In this document: one piece after another, positions 20,818-30,062 of the stretch
Layout of the letters: every line of letters begins with the position of its first letter
Numbering within the stretch: the stretch's first letter is position 1
NCBI GenBank assembly: GCA_005798555.1
Contig: SYJA01000052.1
Location: 1-32,228 of the forward strand
Origin: Actinomycetota bacterium
GTDB taxonomy: Bacteria > Actinomycetota > Actinomycetes > S36-B12
Reading direction: 5' to 3'
Length of the DNA: 32,228 nt
Program-made: the position numbers and the translations under genes
The notes under the pieces: generated by a model
What the model was told of the DNA's origin: nothing
Database searches by the model: none
Seen by the model: the letters and a program-made list of their open reading frames with translations, nothing else

Positions 20818-20853
20818 GGGCGCCGGGTGGGCGCCTGTAGAGTTTGGAGGCCA

Positions 20854-20927
20854 CGGGCTGTGGCGCAGTTTGGTAGCGCGTCCGGCTGGGGGCCGGAAGG
20901 CCGCAGGTTCAAGTCCTGTCAGCCCGA
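20854..20927 (+). tRNA. tRNA-Pro (anticodon GGG)
   Basis: Cloverleaf: acceptor CGGGCTG/CAGCCCG + A; D-arm GCGC-AGTTTGGTA-GCGC; anticodon arm TCCGG-CTGGGGG-CCGGA; T-arm GCAGG-TTCAAGT-CCTGT. No encoded CCA. Confidence 0.95.
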
Positions 20928-20964
20928 CTCACGGGGTCGCAGCGTTAGCCTAGAATGTCGCCGA

Positions 20965-21252
20965 TTAGAAGAGTTGCACCACGATGCTCAGGATGAGGCA
21001 GGCGAGGGCGACCCACCACATCAGCACTCCGATGGCCACCACGCGAAGTGGGGCGCGATATTCACCTGCCGCGTAGTGCAAGGTGCGTTTGGCAATATCT
21101 GCGAGCGGGGTGGCATCACGTCTGGCATCACCGGAGGGGTCGCGCTGCGACCAGTAGGCGCGCTCATTCGACATTCCAAGCATGATGAACGCAGCGGCGA
21201 AAATGGCAAGGACGACTGCGAAAATTAGCAATGTGAGGGCGGCCATAGACAT
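20965..21252 (-). CDS. Small two-TM hypothetical membrane protein
   Basis: 95 aa with hydrophobic segments LTLLIFAVVLAIFAAAFIMLG and VVAIGVLMWWVALACLILSIVVQLF. Confidence 0.7.
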   Translation of the reverse strand: MSMAALTLLIFAVVLAIFAAAFIMLGMSNERAYWSQRDPSGDARRDATPLADIAKRTLHYAAGEYRAPLRVVAIGVLMWWVALACLILSIVVQLF

Positions 21253-21276
21253 ATGCGCACCCTAGTGTGTTGAGTG

Positions 21277-22287
21277 TCAGCGGCTAACAGCACTGGTGGT
21301 AGTGCGAGCAATCAGCCTTGGTTCGAGGTTGACGTGAGCCGGGGGCCGGCTTGGATCGCCGATCCGTTGGAGCAGTAAATCCGCGGCATCTGCGCCCATG
21401 CTTGCCAGCGGCTGGGCGATTGTCGTCAGTCCAATTGACCGAAGTGCGCCTAGGGCCATGCCGTCGTAACCAATCACCGACACGTCCTCGGGAACCTGCC
21501 GCCCGTTTTCGGCAATTGCCGCCAGCGCGCCAACGGCGGCCAAGTCATTTGCCACGAAGATGGCACTGTGCTTGCTGGGGGAAGCCAGTGCAAGGCGGGT
21601 TCCGCGATAACCACCATCATCGGTGAATGCACCCTCGTAGCAGGCAATATTTGCCGTCAACCCGTGACTGTTCATTGCCGCCTCGTAGCCTGCGCGACGA
21701 AGTAGCGCTACTTGGTTGCTACCCCCGGTGATGTGGGCTATCCGGCGGTGGCCTAGGTCATATAAGTGGTTAACCGCCATGCGGGCGCCGCAGACATCGT
21801 CATTGCTGATGGAATCCAAACCCAAAATTCCGGTCTCGGCCCTACTTATGATTACCGTTGGACACTCGCCGTCGACGGCCGCCCGGGCGCCAGCGGGCAT
21901 TCGATGCCCAATGATTATTAGTCCTTCGACTTGGAACTCAAGTAGTTTCTCGATTTCCCCGCGTTCTAGATCCGCGTCCGCACTTCCGGTAACTAGCATG
22001 GTGTGGTACCCGCTGGCTCTTACCTGGCGCTGCACGCCATCGATGACTTCAGCCGAGATCGGGTTATGCAGATCTTGGACGAGGACACCAATGGTGAAGC
22101 TGCGCCGATCGGCCAGATTGCGGGCTGCGGCGTTGGGTCGATACCCCAGTGCATCGGCCGCCGCCCGGATCGAGGTCAAGCGCGCGGGCGAGACTCGATC
22201 AGGTGCACGCATCGCCAAGGAGACTAGGGATTTTGAAACACCAGCGCGCGCGGCGACATCCTTAATCGTTGGCCTTGAGGGCGCCAT
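21277..22287 (-). CDS. LacI family transcriptional regulator (probable regulator of the iol genes)
   Basis: MAPSRPTIKDVAARAGVSKSLVSLAMRAPDRVSPARLTSIRAAADALGYRPNAAARNLADRRSFTIGVLVQDLHNP; start 2 nt downstream of the iolG stop. Confidence 0.95.
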   Translation of the reverse strand: MAPSRPTIKDVAARAGVSKSLVSLAMRAPDRVSPARLTSIRAAADALGYRPNAAARNLADRRSFTIGVLVQDLHNPISAEVIDGVQRQVRASGYHTMLVTGSADADLERGEIEKLLEFQVEGLIIIGHRMPAGARAAVDGECPTVIISRAETGILGLDSISNDDVCGARMAVNHLYDLGHRRIAHITGGSNQVALLRRAGYEAAMNSHGLTANIACYEGAFTDDGGYRGTRLALASPSKHSAIFVANDLAAVGALAAIAENGRQVPEDVSVIGYDGMALGALRSIGLTTIAQPLASMGADAADLLLQRIGDPSRPPAHVNLEPRLIARTTTSAVSR

Positions 22288-22289
22288 TG

Positions 22290-23309
22290 TTAGGTGATTT
22301 CGGCTAGCTTGACCGGCCTGCCTTGCTGGGCTGAGATCGCGGCAGCCATGGCAATAGCAACCGGTGCCCGGCCCTCGGCTCCTGAAACCGGGGACGGTCC
22401 ACCGGTGCGAGCGTAATTGGTAAAGGCTAGCCATTCATTTACGAATGACTGCTCGTATCGCTCCAGGAAGAAGTTAGGCAAGTCCGAAAGCTGGGAGAGA
22501 CCTGTTCGGTAAATCTGCGCGTTGTGGACCCGCTGATTATCGGAGATTGCCATGCCGCCCGTGCCGAGCACTTCGATTCGTTGGTCGTATCCATAGGCGG
22601 CTTTTCGGCTGCCATCGATGGTGGTGATGGCTCCACTGGCATGCGTGAGTACGGCAATTGCGGTGTCAAAGTCGCCGATCTCACGAATTTTGGTATCGAA
22701 CAGTGCTGCTCCTTGGGCCCAGACTTGAACTACCGGGGAGCCAATGATGAAGCCAGCCATATCGAAATCATGGATAAGCATGTCGACCCAGATACCGCCA
22801 CTGGCCTTGAGGTACTCAAGGGGCGGTGGGGCGGGGTCTCGGCTGGTAATGCGTGCCATCGTTAGTTGCCCGAGCTCACCAGAACTCGCCGCTTGATGCA
22901 CCGCCGAGTGACCGGGATCGAATCGCCGATTGAAGCCCACCATGAAGGGCACATTGGCATCGGCCACGGCGCTGAGCGCGTAATCGACTTCGGCCAGTGA
23001 CATGCTGATGGGCTTCTCGCAGAACACGGCCTTGCCCGCAGCGGCGGCTTTGCAGATCAACTCAGCATGAGTCGGCGTTGCAGTGCAGATGGCCAAGGCA
23101 TCGACACCGGGTGCGCCGAGTAGATCCTCGATGCTGGGGGCGGCCACCACGCCAAACTGCGTTGCGACCTCCTGGGCGGTACTGGCTGAGATGTCGTAGA
23201 TCGCCGCGAGGTAGGCCTCTGGCACCTGGTTGGTGATGATGCGGGCATGCATTCGGCCAATTCGCCCGACACCGGCAACCGCAATGCCAAGTTGTCTCGT
23301 GGTGCTCAT
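22290..23309 (-). CDS. iolG: Inositol 2-dehydrogenase
   Basis: IAVAGVGRIGRMHARII, VFCEKPISMSLAEVDYAL, VGFNRRFDPGHSAV, SGGIWVDMLIHDFDMAGFIIG, GSRKAAYGYDQRIEVLGTGGMA. Confidence 0.93.
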   Translation of the reverse strand: MSTTRQLGIAVAGVGRIGRMHARIITNQVPEAYLAAIYDISASTAQEVATQFGVVAAPSIEDLLGAPGVDALAICTATPTHAELICKAAAAGKAVFCEKPISMSLAEVDYALSAVADANVPFMVGFNRRFDPGHSAVHQAASSGELGQLTMARITSRDPAPPPLEYLKASGGIWVDMLIHDFDMAGFIIGSPVVQVWAQGAALFDTKIREIGDFDTAIAVLTHASGAITTIDGSRKAAYGYDQRIEVLGTGGMAISDNQRVHNAQIYRTGLSQLSDLPNFFLERYEQSFVNEWLAFTNYARTGGPSPVSGAEGRAPVAIAMAAAISAQQGRPVKLAEIT

Positions 23310-23361
23310 CTGCTGCCCCTCTGGCCACTTTTTGCGTTGGCTATATAGTGTGGCACGCTTG

Positions 23362-23377
23362 ATTGGACCGTTCCAAT
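23362..23377. promoter_or_regulatory. Candidate LacI-family operator in the iolG/iolE divergent intergenic region
   Basis: ATTGGACCGTTCCAAT: 14 of 16 bases palindromic, with a central CpG typical of LacI-family operators. Lies between divergent iol transcription units. Confidence 0.65.
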
Positions 23378-23390
23378 TTGGGGGAAATTC

Positions 23391-24293
23391 ATGCCGGGCC
23401 TAATGTCGCGAGTGGCCTCCGCGCCGATCTCCTGGGGGATCTGCGAGGTCCCGGACTGGGGCGCCATGCTTCCTACGGATCGGGTCTTGGGGGAGATGGC
23501 CAACTTGCAGCTGCCAGCCACCGAGCTCGGTGCCCCCGGCTTCTTGCCCGCGACGCCGGAGGCCGTTAAAGCTGAGCTCGCAGAGTTCGACATGACGCTG
23601 ATCGGGGGGTTCACCCCGCTGGTCCTGCATGATCGGCGACTGCGGGACGCCACCATTGCCACGGCCCGGGCCACCGCGGCCCTGTTCGAGCGCGCGGGGG
23701 CCACGGAGTTCATCTCAGCGGTTGTCATGGATGATGCCTGGTCGGTGCCGCGTGCCCTTGACGCCGACGAGACTCAACACATGATCGAGGTGTTCGGCGT
23801 CATCGACGAGATTTGCGGTGAGCACGGTCTGCAGCAGGTATTGCACCCCCATGTCCAGACCCTTGTTGAGACTGCGAGTGATGTTCGAAGGGTGCTAGAT
23901 AACTGCGATGTCAAATGGTGCCTTGATACCGGACACCTTGCGATCGGCGGAGTTGATCCAGTTGCATTCGCTCGAGAGTCGGCTGATCGTGTTGGTCATG
24001 TGCACCTAAAAGACGTAAACATGTCGATGGCTGCTCCGGTACTAAGCCACGAGATGACGATCATGGCCGGTGTGCAAAGTGGGCTCTTCACCCCCCTTGG
24101 CCAAGGCGATGTCCAGATCCTGGAAGTTATCGAGACTCTGGAATTGGCTGGCTACCGTGGCTGGTATGTCATTGAGCAGGACACCGCGATCACGGGTGCG
24201 GTGCCGGAACTTGGTGCTGGTCCGATTACGGCCGTGACGCAATCCTTGGCCTTTCTTCGTGATGTGGTCGCTCCGCGGGTAGACCAAAGGTAA
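23391..24293 (+). CDS. iolE: Sugar phosphate isomerase/epimerase TIM-barrel protein, probable inosose dehydratase (IolE-like)
   Basis: RVASAPISWGICEVPDWG, LHPHVQTLVET, WCLDTGHLAIGGVDP, VGHVHLKDVN, GYRGWYVIEQD; first gene of the iol operon. Alternative start at 23400. Confidence 0.8.
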   Translation: MPGLMSRVASAPISWGICEVPDWGAMLPTDRVLGEMANLQLPATELGAPGFLPATPEAVKAELAEFDMTLIGGFTPLVLHDRRLRDATIATARATAALFERAGATEFISAVVMDDAWSVPRALDADETQHMIEVFGVIDEICGEHGLQQVLHPHVQTLVETASDVRRVLDNCDVKWCLDTGHLAIGGVDPVAFARESADRVGHVHLKDVNMSMAAPVLSHEMTIMAGVQSGLFTPLGQGDVQILEVIETLELAGYRGWYVIEQDTAITGAVPELGAGPITAVTQSLAFLRDVVAPRVDQR

Positions 24294-24300
24294 GCCCGAC

Positions 24301-25257
24301 ATGCCACTGGATCTGATCACCGTAGGTCGAATTAGTGTTGATCTTTATGCCCAGGAGGCAAATCAATCCTTCACCGACCCACAAACCTTTCGTAAGTCCA
24401 TCGGGGGAAGCCCGACGAATGTGGCTGTTGCCGCGGCGCGACTTGGCCTAACGTCCGGCGTTGTCACCAAAGTCGGTGGGGATCCACTTGCACCCTATGT
24501 GCTGGCAAAGCTTCGTAGTTTTGGCGTCGATACTTCATTCGTGGGAGCTGATCCCCTGGGCCAGACCCCGGTCGTTCTGGCTGCATTGGATTCACCGGGG
24601 GATCCAACAATTATCTTCTACCGCGGCGCCGCGGCGCCCGATACCACCATCGATACCACTGCTGTTCCGTCTACTGACATTTCGCAGGCCGGCGCGCTAT
24701 GGATTAGCGCCGGTGCGCTAGCCACGGGCGCCACCGCCAGTTCTTGCTTTGACTGGCTCGAGCTGCGTGAGCGAAAGATGCACACTTTCATTGATCTGGA
24801 TTACCGGCCGAGTCTTTGGGCTGATGCTGCGGCTGCACGGGTGGCCGCCCAGCGGGTAATTGAGCTGTCAACGGTAGTGGTAGGCAATATTGCTGAATGC
24901 GAAATGGCAATTGGGATACGTGATCCCGAAGCCATCGCCGAAAACCTTTTGGGCCGTGGTGTCATAGTGGCTTGCATCAAGATGGGAGCCGATGGGGTGC
25001 TACTCGCAACGGCGGCAGAGCGGGTCCGAGTAAAGCCGTTGCAGATCCAATTGGTGTGCGGGCTGGGAGCCGGAGATGCCTTCGGTGGTGCCTTGGTCTA
25101 TGGGCTCAAGGCTGATTTGTCCTTGACGGAAATCGGTGAACTTGCAAATGGTGCAGGTGCTTATGTGGCATCGCGATTGATGTGCGCTGACTCGATGCCC
25201 GAACTGCAGGCGCTTAGTGACTTCATCTCAGTGCACCGAAAGGGATCGCCGGCATGA
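24301..25257 (+). CDS. iolC: 5-dehydro-2-deoxygluconokinase (PfkB family)
   Basis: LDLITVGRISVDLYAQEANQSFTDPQTFRKSIGGSPTNVAVAAARLGL; C-terminal GLGAGDAFGGALVYGL. Confidence 0.94.
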   Translation: MPLDLITVGRISVDLYAQEANQSFTDPQTFRKSIGGSPTNVAVAAARLGLTSGVVTKVGGDPLAPYVLAKLRSFGVDTSFVGADPLGQTPVVLAALDSPGDPTIIFYRGAAAPDTTIDTTAVPSTDISQAGALWISAGALATGATASSCFDWLELRERKMHTFIDLDYRPSLWADAAAARVAAQRVIELSTVVVGNIAECEMAIGIRDPEAIAENLLGRGVIVACIKMGADGVLLATAAERVRVKPLQIQLVCGLGAGDAFGGALVYGLKADLSLTEIGELANGAGAYVASRLMCADSMPELQALSDFISVHRKGSPA

Positions 25258-26153
25258 GTGAACTACCGCAATCAGCATATCTGGAGTTGGTCCGGACCCG
25301 AGTCCGCGAGCCACGAGCTCTGCAGCGGGCCCTGAGCGGGCGTGCCAGAAGGCCGATAGCCGGGCCCGATGGGCGGCTCATGCTGCTCGCGGCAGATCAC
25401 ACAGCGCGCGGCATGCTCGCCGCCGGCGGTGACAAACTTGCGGTGGCAGATCGGCTCACCCTCCTTGATCGACTCATGCGCGGACTGGCGGTCCCCGGTG
25501 TCGACGGGGTGCTCGCGAGCGCCGATATTCTTGAGGAGCTTGCCTTCCTAGGCGCGCTCGAGGGCAAGCTGGCGATCGGCACCATGAACCGCGGTGGCGT
25601 CATCGGCACCAAGTGGGAACTCGATGACCGGCAGAGTGCCTATGACGTCTCACATATCGCAACAATGGGGCTCGACGGTGGCAAGACCCTGTTGCGCATT
25701 GAGGACACCGACCCCGGCGTACCCCCAACCCTTGAACTCGTGGCCCGGATTACCACCGACTTAGCCGATTTGGGCCTCATGTCCTTGATCGAGCCGCTCC
25801 CTTACCTAAAGGATGAGCACGGTGCCGCCTACCTGGACCCGGCCGAGGAGAAATTGATCAAGGTGGTGGCCATCGCCTCGGGACTGGGTGCGAGTTCGGC
25901 GTTTACCTGGCTGAAAATACCGGCCACGGAGCATCCTGAGCGGGTGGCGGCGGCCACCAGTTGCCCGATTTTGCTATTAGGCGGTGACCCGGGCGCGAAC
26001 TGGGAGCAGGTCTTCGCGCGTTGGGAAACCGCACTCGCGGTGCCAAATGTTGTCGGACTGGTACCGGGTCGGGCTTTGCTCTACCCCAGTGTCCTAAGCG
26101 TTGAGGAGGCAACCGCGCGCGCGGCGAACTTGGTGCATGGGGTGGCGCGATGA
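25254..26153 (+). CDS. Cgl0159-type (beta/alpha)8-fold aldolase-like protein of inositol catabolism
   Basis: GRLMLLAADHTARGMLAAGG, GTMNRGGVIGTKWELDDRQSAYD, GGKTLLRIEDTDPG, LIEPLPYLKDE; ATGA overlap with iolC. Confidence 0.82.
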   Translation: MSELPQSAYLELVRTRVREPRALQRALSGRARRPIAGPDGRLMLLAADHTARGMLAAGGDKLAVADRLTLLDRLMRGLAVPGVDGVLASADILEELAFLGALEGKLAIGTMNRGGVIGTKWELDDRQSAYDVSHIATMGLDGGKTLLRIEDTDPGVPPTLELVARITTDLADLGLMSLIEPLPYLKDEHGAAYLDPAEEKLIKVVAIASGLGASSAFTWLKIPATEHPERVAAATSCPILLLGGDPGANWEQVFARWETALAVPNVVGLVPGRALLYPSVLSVEEATARAANLVHGVAR

Positions 26154-27040
26154 GTTGGTACCGGCCAGCAGGGTCCCTTGCCACCCCGACAACCCAGGTC
26201 AGCATCGATCCGCGGGCGGCGGGCTGGACTTACAGCGGAATCGAGGTGTTCGAGGTCAACCCGCTCCTGCCGTTCACTAGGTTGCTGGACGGTATCGAAG
26301 GGGTGCTCGTGCCACTTTCGGCAAGTGACTTAGTCGTAGTGATTGACGACGTCACCTATCCGATGACCGGGCGCAAAGGGGTGTTCGATGCCGTAAGTGA
26401 TTGGCTGTATGTTCCGCTGGGGTCAAAGCTTTCGGTATCTGGTGGCATGGGTGAGGTTGCACTTTGCACCGCTCGTGCGACGAACGTGCACCCGGCTTGC
26501 TATACCAGCGCGAGTGAGGTGGTTGTCGAGGTTCGCGGTGCTGGCCGTGCTACCCGCCAGGTGACCAATATTGCAACTCCGGATTCGTTTACGGCGGCCG
26601 ACAAGATCAATGTATGCGAGGTCATCACGCCCGGTGGCAACTGGTCCTCGTGGCCGCCCCATCGCCATGACGGAATCACCGGTTGCCCCACCAATAACGA
26701 AGAGATCTATTACTTCCGCATTGGCAAGGGAGATAGTGCGCACGGGGACAGATCGGGCCAGGGATTTTTTCACGTCTATACCGTCGATGGTCATGTTGAT
26801 GAAACGGTCACCATTCACGATGGTGACGTCTATCTAGTGCCGCAGGGGTATCACGGCCCGACTATCGCACCGCCTGAGTACCCGATGTATTTCCTCAATG
26901 TGCTAGCAGGTCCGGCGCCGGAGCGAAGTATGAGTTTTTGTGATGACCCTCAACATCATTGGATTAGAGCGAATTGGGAGTCGCAGGCGCAGGACCCGCG
27001 CTGCCCGGTCACCTCATCGGCTGGGAGGGTGCAGCGGTGA
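26150..27040 (+). CDS. iolB: 5-deoxy-glucuronate isomerase
   Basis: FEVNPLLPFTR, GGNWSSWPPHRHDG, EEIYYFRIG, DGDVYLVPQGYHGPTIAPPEYPMYFLNVLAGP. Confidence 0.95.
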   Translation: MSWYRPAGSLATPTTQVSIDPRAAGWTYSGIEVFEVNPLLPFTRLLDGIEGVLVPLSASDLVVVIDDVTYPMTGRKGVFDAVSDWLYVPLGSKLSVSGGMGEVALCTARATNVHPACYTSASEVVVEVRGAGRATRQVTNIATPDSFTAADKINVCEVITPGGNWSSWPPHRHDGITGCPTNNEEIYYFRIGKGDSAHGDRSGQGFFHVYTVDGHVDETVTIHDGDVYLVPQGYHGPTIAPPEYPMYFLNVLAGPAPERSMSFCDDPQHHWIRANWESQAQDPRCPVTSSAGRVQR

Positions 27041-28209
27041 AAGACATCCGGATCGCGGTTCTTGGTCTTGGCTGGATGGGGCAGGCGCATAGCCGGTCGG
27101 CCCTGCGGATCCCCTCGCTATTTCCCGAGCGCGACTGCAATCCGCGGTTAGTGGTCTGCGCCGACACCGACGCCGGTCGCCGCGACCGGGCTACGGCAGA
27201 TTTTGGTTTCGAGCGCTCGACCCCTGATTGGCAGGTTGCGGTGGCCACCGATGATGTCGACGCGGTTTGGGTCACCGCCCCGAATATGCTGCATCTACCC
27301 ATGATTGAGGCGGCCACGGCCGCGGGCAAAGCGGTTTTCAGCGAGAAACCGATTGGTGGTAAACCGGAGCAGACGGTGCAGGCTTACGCACATGCGAAAG
27401 CGGCGGGTGTTGCCACCGGGGTTGGTTACAACTATCTCTGGTCGCCACTCGTCATCCACGCCCGCGAACTAATCAGCAGCGGGGCCCTTGGTGAGATCAC
27501 GCACTACCGGGGCCGATTCCTGTCAATGTACGGAAGTGATGAACTTGGCCTGTTGACCTGGCGGTTCAAAATGGACGAAGCCGGATACGGAGTATCCAGC
27601 GACATCTTGAGTCACTCCGTGGCGATGGCTCAGTACTTGGCGGGTGGTATCAACGAGGTAGTCGGAATGCGCAACACCACGATCCCGGATCGTCCGCTTC
27701 CGACGGGCGTCGCGAGTCACTACGGTCGCGGCGCGCCAGGTGACGCAACGGGCGCGGTCGAAAACGAGGATTTTGCCTCAATGCTGTGCCGGTTTGCAAA
27801 TGGTGCGACCGGAACCTTCGAGGTTAGTCGCACGGTTGTTGGCCCAGAAAGCCAAAATGCCTTCGAGGTCTACGGCACGAAGGGCGCGCTTTCGTGGAAC
27901 CTCGAGCAGATCAATGAACTTAAGTACTACCGCAAGGATGACGACCTCAACACCGGTTACACCACTATTTTTGGTGGTGATCGTTTTCCATTCCACGGCG
28001 CCTTTGCGCCCGGCCAAGCAAATAGCATTGGTTTTGAGGATCTAATCGCCATCGAAGATTTCGCATTCATGCAGTCGCTGGCCACTGGCTCAGGGTTTCA
28101 ACCCGGCTTCGCCGAGGCTGTTGATGTCGTCAGTGTTCAGCAAGCGTTGATTGATTCCTGGGATTCGCGATCTTGGGAGACGGTCCGCGATCTGAAGGTG
28201 GGGCTGTGA
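27037..28209 (+). CDS. Gfo/Idh/MocA family oxidoreductase (second inositol-type dehydrogenase)
   Basis: VKDIRIAVLGLGWMGQAHSRSALRI, VFSEKPIGGKPEQTVQAY, GVGYNYLWSPLV; GTG start overlaps the iolB stop. Confidence 0.93.
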   Translation: MKDIRIAVLGLGWMGQAHSRSALRIPSLFPERDCNPRLVVCADTDAGRRDRATADFGFERSTPDWQVAVATDDVDAVWVTAPNMLHLPMIEAATAAGKAVFSEKPIGGKPEQTVQAYAHAKAAGVATGVGYNYLWSPLVIHARELISSGALGEITHYRGRFLSMYGSDELGLLTWRFKMDEAGYGVSSDILSHSVAMAQYLAGGINEVVGMRNTTIPDRPLPTGVASHYGRGAPGDATGAVENEDFASMLCRFANGATGTFEVSRTVVGPESQNAFEVYGTKGALSWNLEQINELKYYRKDDDLNTGYTTIFGGDRFPFHGAFAPGQANSIGFEDLIAIEDFAFMQSLATGSGFQPGFAEAVDVVSVQQALIDSWDSRSWETVRDLKVGL

Positions 28210-30062
28210 TGAAATCGAATAACGGGACTTTGCGGGTTACGACGTCCGAGGCGATCGTGCGCTACCTAATAGCGCAGCGCATTGTGATCGAGGGCCACGA
28301 CGAACCGCTATTTCCTGGCGTGTTTGCAATCTTCGGGCACGGCAATGTCACGAGCCTGGGCCATAGCTTGGAGATGCACCGCGATGAGTTGCCCGTCTGG
28401 CGTGGGCAGAGCGAGGAGGGCATGGGCCTTGCTGCCGCGGCATTCGCCAAGGCCATGCGCCGCCAGCAGGTCATGGTCTGCACCTCATCCATTGGCCCGG
28501 GGGCCACGAATCTAGTCACCGCGGCGGCTGTGGGCCTGGCCAACCGCCTGCCGATGCTCATCATCGCCGGGGATACCTTTACGTCGCGCCTCCCGGATCC
28601 GGTGCTGCAGCAAGTCGAGCACTTCGGCGCACCGTCTACCACCGTAAATGATGCGTTTCGCCCGGTCGTGCGCTACTGGGATCGCATCACGCACCCGGCC
28701 CAGCTCGCCACGACGCTGCCGCAACTGGTGTCAATGCTGCTTGATCCGGGGGAGTGCGGGCCGGCATTTCTTGGACTGCCCCAAGATGTAGCGGCCACCG
28801 CCTATGAATATCCGGCGGCCTTCTTCGATACTACGGTGCGAACGATTCCAAGACCGCGCCCGGATCTGGAAGAACTAGCCGCCGCGACTGATCTACTGCG
28901 GACGGCCCAGCGGCCGGTGCTCATCGCCGGCGGTGGCGTGCACTACTCGCGGGCTGAGGCAGAACTGGCGGACTTCGCGATGGCACATGGGATTCCCGTG
29001 GTAGAGACCATCGCGGGTAAATCGTCCCTGCTTGGCGACCACCCTCGTTATGTTGGGCCAATCGGAGTTACCGGTGCGAGTGCCACCAACGCCCTTTGTG
29101 CGCAGGCGGATGTCATCCTCGCGGTCGGCACCAGGCTGCAAGACTTCACCACCGGGTCATGGACGTTATTTGCGCCATCGGCTCGAATTGTGTCGATAAA
29201 TGCGGCTCGATTTGATGCCGGCAAGCGGGTGGCCAAAGCCGTTGTCGGTGATGCGCGCGCCTGCCTCGCGGATTTAAGCGAGGGACTGGCGGGCTGGTGT
29301 GCGCCGTCCGGTTGGACGCAGGCCGGTGTTCAGGCGCGTGCGGATCTCCAAGTTCTGATTGGCAGTAGGGCTGCGGCTGACGGGGTCTCGCCGATGAGTT
29401 ACGCCGAGGTTGTTGCTGCGGTTCATGCGGTCGCGACTCCTGAGGATTATGTGTTGACCGCCGCCGGGGGCCTGCCGGGTGAATTGAATATCAACTGGAT
29501 GAGCAAGGGGATCGCGACCTTCGATTGCGATTATGGCTTCTCGTGCATGGGGTACGAGATCTCTGGTGCTTGGGGCGCTGCCTTCGCACGCACAAAGGGT
29601 GACGTCTTCGCGTTGGTTGGCGATGGCTCGTACTTGATGTTGAACAGCGATATCTACGCCTCGGTGCTCTCGCGCAAGAAGTTCATCTTGGTGGTCTTGG
29701 ACAATGCGGGTTACGCCGTGATCGAAAGACTCCAAGTTGGTAAGGGTGGTCGTTCCTACAACAACATGTTGCGGGATTCCCGGGGTGGGGGCAGCGAGGC
29801 GCGCGTTGATTTTCGTGCCCACGCGCAGGCTCTGGGCGCCCACGCGGTGAAGGTCCAATCCTTGGACGAACTCGCAAGTGCCTTGCAAGCTGCCCGATCC
29901 CATGACCGCACCAGCGTAATCGTCGTTGAAGCCCGCGAAGGTGATTGGACTCCCGGTGGTGCTTTTTGGCAGGTGGGGATTCCGGAGACAAGCCAATTGC
30001 CTGCGGTTCTGGCAGCACGGGCGGAATTAGATGCCGGCCTGTTGGCTCAACGTCAGATCTAA
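28209..30062 (+). CDS. iolD: 3D-(3,5/4)-trihydroxycyclohexane-1,2-dione acylhydrolase (ThDP-dependent)
   Basis: LRVTTSEAIVRYLIAQRI, PLFPGVFAIFGHGNVTSLGHSLE, RGQSEEGMGLAAAAFAKA, FALVGDGSYLMLNSDIYASV, VVLDNAGYAVIERLQ. Confidence 0.96.
   Translation: MKSNNGTLRVTTSEAIVRYLIAQRIVIEGHDEPLFPGVFAIFGHGNVTSLGHSLEMHRDELPVWRGQSEEGMGLAAAAFAKAMRRQQVMVCTSSIGPGATNLVTAAAVGLANRLPMLIIAGDTFTSRLPDPVLQQVEHFGAPSTTVNDAFRPVVRYWDRITHPAQLATTLPQLVSMLLDPGECGPAFLGLPQDVAATAYEYPAAFFDTTVRTIPRPRPDLEELAAATDLLRTAQRPVLIAGGGVHYSRAEAELADFAMAHGIPVVETIAGKSSLLGDHPRYVGPIGVTGASATNALCAQADVILAVGTRLQDFTTGSWTLFAPSARIVSINAARFDAGKRVAKAVVGDARACLADLSEGLAGWCAPSGWTQAGVQARADLQVLIGSRAAADGVSPMSYAEVVAAVHAVATPEDYVLTAAGGLPGELNINWMSKGIATFDCDYGFSCMGYEISGAWGAAFARTKGDVFALVGDGSYLMLNSDIYASVLSRKKFILVVLDNAGYAVIERLQVGKGGRSYNNMLRDSRGGGSEARVDFRAHAQALGAHAVKVQSLDELASALQAARSHDRTSVIVVEAREGDWTPGGAFWQVGIPETSQLPAVLAARAELDAGLLAQRQI

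Noticed and set aside
20854-20927. tRNA-Pro as an integration site for a genomic island (iol cluster)
   Set aside because: I saw no integrase and recognised no direct repeat of the tRNA 3' end downstream. The iol genes look like an ordinary catabolic operon.
29274-29996. 240-aa minus-strand ORF
   Set aside because: Antisense to the ThDP-binding half of iolD; no independent support.
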